Notes under the pieces: generated by a model
Told to the model about the DNA's origin: nothing
Databases searched by the model: none
Seen by the model: the letters and a program-made list of their open reading frames with translations, nothing else
Source of the DNA: Pyrenochaeta sp. MPI-SDFR-AT-0127
Lineage: Eukaryota > Ascomycota > Dothideomycetes > Pleosporales > Cucurbitariaceae
Assembly: GCA_020747015.1 (NCBI GenBank)
Contig: JAGTJM010000001.1
Location: 744,001 to 808,000 of the forward strand
Reading direction: 5' to 3'
DNA: 64,000 bases
Translations under genes and position numbers: made by a program
Shown here: positions 55,943 through 64,000 of the stretch, in pieces
How the letters are laid out: every line of letters begins with the position of its first letter
How positions within the stretch are numbered: the stretch's first letter is position 1

Positions 55943-57700
55943 ATGACGCGCCGAATAGTAGGTATACAACGCTGCACGTAGAGGACCCCACAAGTCTAAT
56001 AGCGGTAGGTCCGGACGGTCTTGCAGCTCGCGATCATTACCACGGTCATCTCCCTACTCGTATTCTTCCTCGACAGCCGTTACCGAGTCCTGCCCCAAGC
56101 TGTCCATAATCACCTACCGTTACACCACGAGGGCCTTGTAATCACTGACATCACCATACAAACATGCTCGTCCCTTAACCCGCTGTCCAAGTGTATGCTG
56201 GACCAGAAGAAATGGCACCGCGTGGAGAAGGACCTATATCTCGGGACTGGCTGGGTGTCCAAGGCATACGTGCACATCAAGCGCAAGCGAGAAGAGGAGC
56301 TCAAGACTGAAGACAAGGTCGTCGTGGACGTGCGTACTGGAAAACTGGACCCAGCCGTGGGAGAGAAGTCGCAGGCGTCAGAGAAATGGGAGTCTAGACC
56401 AGCAGGCGTGTGGATCAAAAGGTCGCTCAAGCGTCACGCGAGCGACTCCAAAAAGGCAGTCACCGCCGTAGACATCTTATTTGGAGCAGATGCAGTAGAG
56501 CCACGCCCCGGATGGGAACTAGTCAAGAACGGGGCCCTCCATCTGGAAACAGGAAGAGACAGCAAAGATCCACGCCTAAGTATACGGAGAGGCCCGCCAG
56601 TCAAGCTCGAGAAGCCAGTACCAAAGATTAGGAAAGATGGCAAATTTAAAATTATGCAGATATCCGATTTGCACCTTAGCACTGGCTTGGGAGTGTGCAG
56701 AGATCCCGAGCCGAAAGGTGCCAATGGCGGCCACTGCGATGCGGATACCAGAACTTTGGAATTCGTCGAGAGGGTACTTGATGAAGAAAAGCCAGATCTA
56801 GTGGTCTTATCTGGCGACCAGGTCAACGGTGATACTGCGCCTGATGTTCAGAGTGTAAGTGAATTGGTCTGGACGGCCAGTAGTATGCTAATACTGTCTC
56901 AGGCATTATTCAAGATCATCGAGCCACTCGCTGAGCGCAAGATACCATATGCAGCTATCTTTGGCAATCACGATGATGAAGGCACACTCTCACGCCACGC
57001 TCAGATGGGTCTGTACGAATCTCTACCCTACTCACTCAGCGAAGCCGGGCCCAACACCATTGAGGGCGTCGGCAATTACTTTGTTGAAATTCAGGCTCAC
57101 AGTAGCAAACATTCTGCGTTGACGCTTTATCTCCTCGACACCCACTCTTATTCGCCCGATGAGGCTCATTACAAAGGCTACGACTGGATCAAGCCAAATC
57201 AAATCAAATGGTTCAAGACTACAGCTGAAAGCCTAAAAGATGCACACAGCCACTACACACACAAGCACCTCAACATGGCCTTCATTCATATTCCTCTCCC
57301 CGAGTACGGCAATGGGGACAACGAACGAGTTGGAAATTGGACTGAACCCATCACTGCTCCAAGATTCAACAGCCACTTCAAGGATGCCCTAGTAGAGTTT
57401 GACGTCAAGACCGTCTCGTGCGGTCATGATCACGTCAACGACTACTGTTCGCTGTCCAAGGAACACGCAACTGGCGAACCCGAGATATGGATGTGCTACG
57501 CAGGCGGTAGCGGCTTTGGAGGCTATGGCGGGTACAATAATTACCATCGCCGGCTGCGTGTCTTTGAAATCGACACGAACCAGGCGCGAATTGCAACTTG
57601 GAAGAGGCTGGAATATGGAGATATCGCCGCCAGACTTGATGAGCAAATCGTTGTGGACTCTGGCAGGGTTATTCCACTGCAAAGCGTAAACCAGGAATGA
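55943..57700 (+). CDS. dcr2: DCR2-like calcineurin-type phosphoesterase
   Basis: Exons are 55943-55957 (Met-Thr-Arg-Arg-Ile), 56009-56854 and 56903-57700, giving 552 residues. The first intron is 51 nt. The second is 48 nt, lacks stop codons and is a multiple of three. The N-terminus has a basic start and one membrane anchor (VLQLAIITTVISLLVFFLD). The metallophosphatase core has ISDLHLS (metal ligands Asp/His), LSGDQVNGDT, AIFGNHDDEG, MAFIHIPLPEY and CGHDHVNDYC, the complete set for a binuclear metal site. The spliced junction DVQS/ALFKIIEPL fits the family. Yeast DCR2 dephosphorylates Sic1 and Ire1 and affects cell-cycle entry and the unfolded-protein response; fungal relatives carry the same anchor. 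Whether this copy acts on those proteins is inference. Confidence 0.92.
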
Positions 57701-58181
57701 GCAAAGTACTATACTGTAGGAAGCCATGACAACATTGCACAGCTAGGCGTTTGGCGCGTTTGTTTAACGAAGGAAAAGGGACTGTAATTCAGTACTGGTG
57801 TTTAGGGCAAACAAGTCCTCGCATATTGGTGCAGGCAGGGATGGGTAAGTGTAAGGATGTTCGAATGCCAATACTCGCTTTTCTTCGCTCACCAAGGCCG
57901 GTCCTGTTTGGGGGTTCTTTCGCCTGATGCGTGATGTCAAATAGTCTGATTAGTCACTGCGAATCTCAATGTGAACATTCCTCTCTATGAACCGGGAAGC
58001 TTAGTGCATCATGAATAGCGATAGCATCATTACTATTGTAATGTATTGGGCCAGTCAGGGACTGGTAAGAGGCAGTAGTTATGCCATGATATGTACGAAG
58101 AAGTGAACCGACATCTAGCCAGTCAAACTGATATATACAAGAACGTCCTATTCATCCTTTTTAATTCCATCAACTCACCAC
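57701..58181. other. Convergent intergenic region
   Basis: This 481-bp gap holds the 3' ends of dcr2 and the GH43 gene. No coding or RNA signal is seen. Confidence 0.4.
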
Positions 58182-59211
58182 TTACACGACCGGCCATCCG
58201 CTCGAGAAGTCAATCTTGTTGATACCAAACCTCTTCTGTCCATCACCATACCCAACACGCGTATCAACATAGTGATAGTAGAGTACAGGGCCAAGGCTAG
58301 GATCATAGTAAACACCCTGACCACCAGGTCCATAGACCCAGCTGTGGGACTGCAAGACAGTCGTTCCACCGCCCTCGGTGCACTTCTTACCCGACTTGTC
58401 AACAAAGCCACTAGTCGCGCTGGTCGACCTGCAAACTTGGATCTTGTACTCCTGGCCGGCCGCTGGCCTGTTGCTATCGTAGCCACAGCACTTGCCCACG
58501 GAAAAGAACAGATAATGGTAATTGCCGTTCTTCGCAATAAAGGCAGCTTCCTGCGCGTGCTCGCCCTCGGGCTTGAAAGCAATGTTGGTGCTTGCGGCAC
58601 CGCTTACAACTTTGACTGGTGGGTTCGCCATGTTCACGGAAAAGAGATCGCCCCAGAAGGAGCCGAAGGACATGACGAATTTCGAACCGTCCCAATAAAG
58701 GGCGCCATCAATGGCGTTGTAGTTCTTGCCGGCGCTGGAGGAGATGCCTGTGGCGCCAAGATCGGTCCATGAATCGAGATTCTTGCTGGTTGCGACACCG
58801 ATGGCGGAGTCTTGAACACCAAACGAGGAGACGGAGTAGTAGAGGTAGTAGGTGTCTCCAACCTTGGTGACGTCGGGTGCCTACAAGTCTGGTCAGTTCA
58901 TGTCCAAAGTCGGTACTAACAATCATCATATGACTTACCCAGAGGTCGTTCTTGCCATTCAGGTTGATCTTAGAGCCGTTGGGTATCGCAGCACCCTTGT
59001 AGGTCCAGGGCCCAGTGATGCTTGGAGCACTATGGATGGCAATTTTGCCACCCGTCGAGAAGCGGTAGTACGTTCCGTCATCGCGGCGGATGAGAGCTGG
59101 GTCATGGGCATTGGTACAGACACCGCTGCAGCTCATGGGAGTGGCGTACGCATCTGTAGTCGCTGACCAGAGCGAAGCCAGGAGGGAAAAAACAAAGGGA
59201 TTGAGCATCAT
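58182..59211 (-). CDS. Secreted GH43 arabinan endo-1,5-alpha-L-arabinosidase
   Basis: Exons 59211-58939 and 58880-58182, with a 58-nt GTAAGT...TGTAG intron, give 323 residues. A signal peptide is evident (FVFSLLASLWSATTDA, cleavage near residue 21). The five-bladed beta-propeller of GH43 is shown by NAHDPALIRRDDGTYYRF (catalytic-base Asp), NAIDGALYWDG (pKa-modulating Asp) and GEHAQEAAFI (catalytic-acid Glu). HSWVYGPGGQGVYYDP and LYYHYVDTRVGYGDGQ are typical of endo-arabinanases (AbnA type). The enzyme cuts alpha-1,5-arabinan side chains of pectin, so it likely serves plant cell-wall breakdown. Two adjacent ATGs (59211, 59208) make the exact start uncertain by one residue. Length matches the family, with no carbohydrate-binding module. 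Confidence 0.94.
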
Positions 59212-60013
59212 GAAAATATTTCCGGATAGAAGTAGAAGGACCGGCTTGATGGAGCGAATGGGATATCACAAGATATGGACGATGTGCAACGAAATCGGTC
59301 GACTATATGGTGGCTTGCAGGGCTAAGCTCATCTCCCCATGTCGAGGCATAGAGCAAGAAACGAGCTCATGATCGGGTACCGGAGCCATCGCTGAATGGT
59401 GGAAACGGTCCTTGAATTTCTCGAACGATGCTTATTGTTTATTAAGGGTATGTTTAGCGTATACGAAACCCCCAGACTCGGCTTTTTCGCCGTGTGACTG
59501 AGGATATGCCGGCACTCGTGATGCCGTTCAGCCCGAGGATTAGACGGAGTAATTATCAGTGGTAGTCGCTGATCCCTTGACTAGGGTTATGACAGTGGGT
59601 GGCATGTTTCAAATGCCTGAAGCGGACTGGACGAAACATGAAACAAATGGCTGCCGCCGGTAGATGTACGAAGGCGCACCACCTTCTTGGTCGCTGCGGA
59701 GTGTTGTTATAGCGACTGGTACGATGTAGCGATATCAAATCTGACCTCAATCATCATCATAAAGTATGAGAATGAACTTTTGATGGTGCCGCTAGAACCT
59801 GCAAGTGAGACCTAGTCTAGCGGACGCTGTAGAGTCGGGTGTGTGACTAGGAGAATTTCCCCGCACATGATCCCCTCGCCTGGAGACTAGATTCGCCGTA
59901 AAGAAGGTATCGGGCTCTGGGCACAATGCGAATTCCGATGCTCGAATTTAAAGTTACCTCGTGTCCTAGGCGCTGCGGGGATCGGTATATTCCCTTGATT
60001 ACACCCTATGGTC
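59212..60013. promoter_or_regulatory. GH43 upstream region and 3' end of the CorA-like gene
   Basis: This 0.8-kb region reads leftwards as the arabinanase promoter. No open frame here has support. Specific sites for carbon-source regulators could not be assigned with confidence. Confidence 0.4.
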
Positions 60014-61660
60014 TTATATCTTTTTGCGTAACTCTTTTTGGTACTTCTTTTCTTCTAGATCCCACCAAATACGCCAGGTGATGAGTACGAGAGCCGTTAG
60101 AGGGACAGCGACGGCCCAGTAAATCCACAAGTATTTTGAGGAGGTTAGAGTGCGTGTTGGGTCAGACGTCCAGTCAAACATTGTCATGCTGAAAAAAGTC
60201 TGCCACTGTCAGCTTCTCCTATTTAAGCTCTGTAAGCTAATTCACAACTCACTGCAACGAAGGTCGGCGGTAGGAACACCGTCGTTAATACAGCCAGTGT
60301 CTTCATGGCTGCACTATCTTTCTTGCTCGCTGCCGCTATCATTTCGCTCTTCTGGGCAACGGAACGGCTAAGCCGATTTTCATCTTGTGCAATGAGACTA
60401 AATATCTAGCTTTAATTAGCAAATTTCAACACGAGGGGGTGTTGTACGAACCAGATTGATATGCGTCTGTGTGCGGTCCTTGAGGACCGACATTTGTGAC
60501 AGCATGCTCCACCATAGGTTGGTTTGAAACTCGATTTGATGTACAATGTACTCCTTGGCCGCAACAATATCGGCATCAACGGTTGGCGCTGCGGACACCT
60601 TCTTATCTAGTTCCTCGGAAGTCTTGTGCAAGAAGACGCCAAGTTCTCTACCAAAGTTGCCTACATGTGTGAGAGCGCCCAACTCAGTCTGGCACGAATG
60701 CAATTGACGCATGAAGTCATCATGAGAAGAGTGCAGTTTTCGCACAAAACGGTCGAAATCCATTCTGCCTGCGGGTGCGGTAGCACAATCATGGAGGAAG
60801 GACCCCGGAACTGCATATCCAAGCGACATCTCAGTGCGATATATGCAGCTATCAATCTTTGCCCGATAGGCTTCAGCGTTCTCTCGGTAGCTTTGGAGTA
60901 GGTAGCTTGCAAGCAGCAAAGGAGTTTGGAAGAATGAAAGCGAAGTCTTGTTGTCTAGATATTCGATGAGTGCTTTGTATTCGTCGTCTGTATACCCATA
61001 AAGTAGTGCTCGTGTGGTGGCCGTCTTAGAATCGAAGACAAGGGAGAGTCCATATGAGCCAGTTACGAAATGCGGCACTCTCACAGTGAGGTCTGGCCAA
61101 CTGTTAGCGATGATAATAGATTATTTGCGAAATCCATACACATTTTTGCCAGCATGTCTGTCGCTGGGTCATCACTAAAGTACCTAGCAAATGCGCCATT
61201 ATTATTGGTGAAGGCTTCTAATGTTGTCCAGTGTAGGTCAAAAGTGTCGCATATCTGTTTTATCGGATGTGTGTTATATCCTGAAGCCTTTGAGGTGGCG
61301 CCGAAGTTGCAACAACTGTGTTTTGTTAGAATTCAGCATTGGCAGATGGATGCATTGCAACAAACATCAAAAGCAACGTTGAATGCTGCCTGGAAAAGGA
61401 ATCGCGCGATGCGATTGCTATTGGTTGAAGCTCTCCAGCCTGTCAGTCAGTTGTATCCCCGAAGGATGGTATATACAACCTTACCTTCTGTTCCAGCCAA
61501 TCATTGAGGCCTTCGATTGAGACGTCGTGTCTTCTCATTGATTTTGACCCCTGGTGATATCAGCATTGCGTGCTGGTGGCGTGCAGCCACGAAATCAACA
61601 TACAATCTGGCTTTTCCATACTTCCAAGAGCCTCAACGGCGTGCCGCGATAGGTTGTCAT
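60014..61660 (-). CDS. CorA-like membrane protein, seven exons
   Basis: Exons are 61660-61604, 61550-61485, 61439-61366, 61315-61142, 61100-60452, 60405-60253 and 60199-60014; the introns are short (41-53 nt). They sum to 452 residues in frame. The N-terminal half is a soluble domain (MTTYRGTPLRLLEVW..., STLLLICCNFG, RYFSDDPATDMLAKIWPDLTV). A long helical stalk follows (AAKEYIVHQIEFQTNLWW, LIAQDENRLSRSVAQKSE). The end has two membrane helices: MKTLAVLTTVFLPPTFVATF, followed by FSMTMFDW in place of the strict GMN motif, and YLWIYWAVAVPLTALVLITW with a basic tail (EEKKYQKELRKKI). This matches the fungal CorA-like group. Divalent-metal transport is possible but uncertain, given the altered GMN. 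Splicing of the first five exons was deduced from frame continuity. Confidence 0.85.
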
Positions 61661-62155
61661 TATGCAGCGACTTGGCCAGGTGGAAGTAAATGGTGCTGGA
61701 CGCGATGGCAGTTGACAGTTGGCATTCGGCTTTCAGCTGAACTCCTGTCGCCCTTTGCGAGCGACAGGTCTAAGCGACACGGCTCGGCTGAGGCTGCAGT
61801 GGCTTTGAGGCTTCAACGACGCATTGAGGCTCTTCAACCGCCGGACTCATGCCGGAGGTTCTCACATATGTTCACAATGACAAGATATAAGAATGCAAGG
61901 GTGCTAGCTGGCTATGATGATGTACCAAATGCGGGATGCGCCGTTGGACGCGTCGACGGGCTAACCCCGCTACGCCTCAATTTGGGGAAGCGTGGAGAAG
62001 CGTGCCTGACATCTGATGTCTTTCCGGCTCACTAAGGTTAAAGGGCCCGGCATGGCACGAGGATTAAAATTGCACCCTGCCTCTGACAACCGCAACGACG
62101 CGACCCACACTCCGCTGACGATCTCCAACGGTCGGCACCCTGGAGGCCAGATGGC
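61661..62155. promoter_or_regulatory. Divergent promoter region, CorA-like / Zn2Cys6 gene
   Basis: This 495-bp gap lies between divergent start codons. A 172-codon plus-strand frame crosses it but is antisense to the CorA-like first exons and lacks motifs. The two genes may share regulation. Confidence 0.4.
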
Positions 62156-64000
62156 ATGGAGATGTCGCCTTTGAAGCGTCCGAGCGAAGATGCCGAACAC
62201 GAGGATGGGCGCCGACCTGCTCCACCACGCACTCCAAGAATCAGAGCTTGTAAGTCCCATCTCACCGTCTCGTGACGCGCCTGGCTGAAGAGACAAAAGG
62301 TGCCGAATGCAAGCGGCACAAGATAAAGTGCGAGCCTGTGGACAATGAGCCCAAATGTGCGAAATGCCTGCGAAGCGGTACCGAGTGTGTGCCTTACAAT
62401 CTTAACCAACGTCTTCTGGACGAAGACGCTTCGTGAGTCGCCCAATTAATGTTTGGTGGCCGCTTCTTTAACAATTGCAGATGGAAAGCCAATGCCACCG
62501 CAGAGTTGGGACAATTGCGCTCTGCAGTAGAGCGTCTTCTTCACCATAATAAGCTACCGGATCTCGATAGCCTTCAGGAGTCATCCCCTCATCCCCAATC
62601 CGGACAGACGGTGACCATTAGCCCAACAAATGTTGTCACTGAGAATGGCCACACTACGCTGGTAGTCCCTCCTCCTATGGACATGACCCGCGACACCTCG
62701 GTGGAACCCGAGTCAGGCGAGGAGTCCAGCCTCGTTACGGCGCCCATGAGAAGCCTGTATGACCTTACTAAGATCCGGAACCTTCGAAGTAGTGCCAGGT
62801 GGAATCCAAAATCGAACTCGGTAGAGGAAGATTTCATAGCTCAGGGACTTGTGCCTTTAGCGGAAGCAGAGAATCTCTTCAAGCGATATATGCAAGATAT
62901 CCGCCTGTACCTTTGGGCGGGTGTATTGTTTCCTTACGACTCTCTGGATGCAGTGCGTCGCCAGTCTACGCTTCTGACCGCCGCAGTTCTTGTCATCTCA
63001 GCGCTTCATACCCCTGGCCGGGATGAATCGCTGCAAAAGTGTTACAACATATTCGTATCGCTGACTTACAGCGCCTGTCTGGCGCGTCCAAACAATCTAG
63101 ACGATATCCGGGCACTCGCTCTAGCCGCATTTTATCTCTCGAATTTGAGCTGGAAGTTATCTGGCCTCGCCGTAAGAAGCGCTGTCGAAATGAATCTGCA
63201 TCAATCTTTTCAGAAGCTCATGAGAGGGCACGAAGATCAGCGTGATAACGTCCGATTATGGTACGCGCTGTACGTTTGCGAGCACCAATTCAGCATTGCC
63301 TACGGAAGGCCACCCATCATTCACGAAGATGTTGCGATCAAGAACATCGAGCATTTCCTGGATAGTCCTAAGACAAAACCGGGCGATATAAGGCTGGGCG
63401 CACAGATTACGCTGTTCAAAATTCTCACTGAAGCATACATTGCCTACGGAAGTGATCCAGAGCAACCCTTGACGGAACCCGACTTCCAACAGCTCCGCTT
63501 GTTCAATTTCGCAATCGAGCAATGGCGACTTTCATGGCAAGCAAGATCCGCCGATAGCCCCGTCATTGGATCATATCCATCCAAGGGTGTGGTGTTATAC
63601 TATCACTTTGCCCGTTTCCAGCTGAACTCGCTCGCACTTCGTGCACTGCCGCCGCCTCGCGCTGCAACATCTGAGTCACTCTCTTACGATAGGCGCGAAG
63701 CTGCAAACATTGCGATTACTGCCGCCACAAGCACTCTTACGCTCATCTTCGAGGAGCCTGATCTTCGAAGAGCAATGACTGCTGTGCCAATATTCACACA
63801 TACTATGGTCGCCTTCAGTGCTACATTTCTCCTTAAAATGGCTAAGACTTGGGGTGGTGTGACTCAGGCACGGTCTCCAGAATTGGCGACGGAACCCATC
63901 GGGCTTGGACTCAACTTCAATATCAATCAAGTTTTGTCTTTATCGAGAAGATCGGCGAGCTTCCTTGCGAAGGTGGCAGAGAATTTGAACGAAAAGCATC
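62156..64000 (+). CDS. Zn2Cys6 transcription factor, 3' end cut off
   Basis: Exons are 62156-62249, 62300-62432 and 62481 onward (open to the window edge); the introns are 50 and 48 nt. The binuclear zinc cluster is split by intron 1: RAC|AECKRHKIKC, EPVDNEPKC, AKCLRSGTEC (spacing 2-6-8-2-6). A short coiled-coil-like helix follows (WKANATAELGQLRSAVERLLHH), then a linker and the fungal-specific TF domain. Characteristic segments of that domain are YLWAGVLFPYDSLDAVRRQS, LTAAVLVISALHTPGRD, LALAAFYLSNLSWKLSGLAVR, NVRLWYALYVCEHQFSIAYGRPP and ARFQLNSLALRALP. About 580 residues are visible. The ATG at 62156 is in frame with the zinc cluster, and the one 5 nt upstream is not. It sits head to head with the CorA-like gene. 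The target genes are unknown. Confidence 0.9.

Overview
The window is nuclear DNA of a filamentous ascomycete (Pezizomycotina). Almost every gene can be assembled from exons separated by short introns of 41-110 nt with GTRNGT-like donors, CTAAC/CTGAC branch points and YAG acceptors. The products are fungal families: Zn2Cys6 regulators, ergosterol ERG4, a SUR7/PalI membrane protein, UTP4, DCR2, and PNG1 with the Pezizomycotina-type C-x4-C zinc knuckle. Gene content and protein flavour suggest a Dothideomycete, possibly Pleosporales; that placement is inference. Twenty-two protein genes were assembled. Two are cut by the window edges, and splice sites were chosen so that each internal gene closes exactly in frame.

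Left part (1-9.5 kb): a truncated C2H2 + Zn2Cys6 transcription factor sits head to head with a LigB-type extradiol dioxygenase-like gene. These are followed by an S15/CocE hydrolase, a small cupin protein and a fumarylacetoacetase-like gene. Together they look like a small catabolic cluster for an aromatic or ester substrate with its own regulator. A degenerate 20-bp tandem repeat lies in front of the fumarylacetoacetase-like gene.

10-31.8 kb is a housekeeping block. It holds an RBR E3 ubiquitin ligase, ERG4 sterol C-24(28) reductase, an MPDU1-like PQ-loop protein, a PAP2 lipid phosphatase with a long tail, an alpha/beta hydrolase, a SUR7/PalI-family membrane protein, peptide:N-glycanase (PNG1) and the nucleolar U3 factor UTP4.

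31.8-37.6 kb is an unusually long gene-free stretch. It appears to hold the control region and an intron-containing leader of a G1-type cyclin (37.6-38.9 kb). Next come a small single-pass membrane protein, a seven-exon MFS transporter with a GC-AG intron and, tail to tail with it, a 1986-residue protein that combines C2H2 fingers, a Myb/SANT-like motif and a C-terminal membrane hairpin.

50-64 kb: two conserved-looking proteins of unknown function, a TRM61-like tRNA methyltransferase with a mitochondrial-type presequence, a DCR2-like phosphoesterase, a secreted GH43 arabinanase, a seven-exon CorA-like membrane protein and the 5' part of a Zn2Cys6 regulator. The last two are divergently transcribed. 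No rRNA, tRNA, CRISPR array or intact transposon was recognised.
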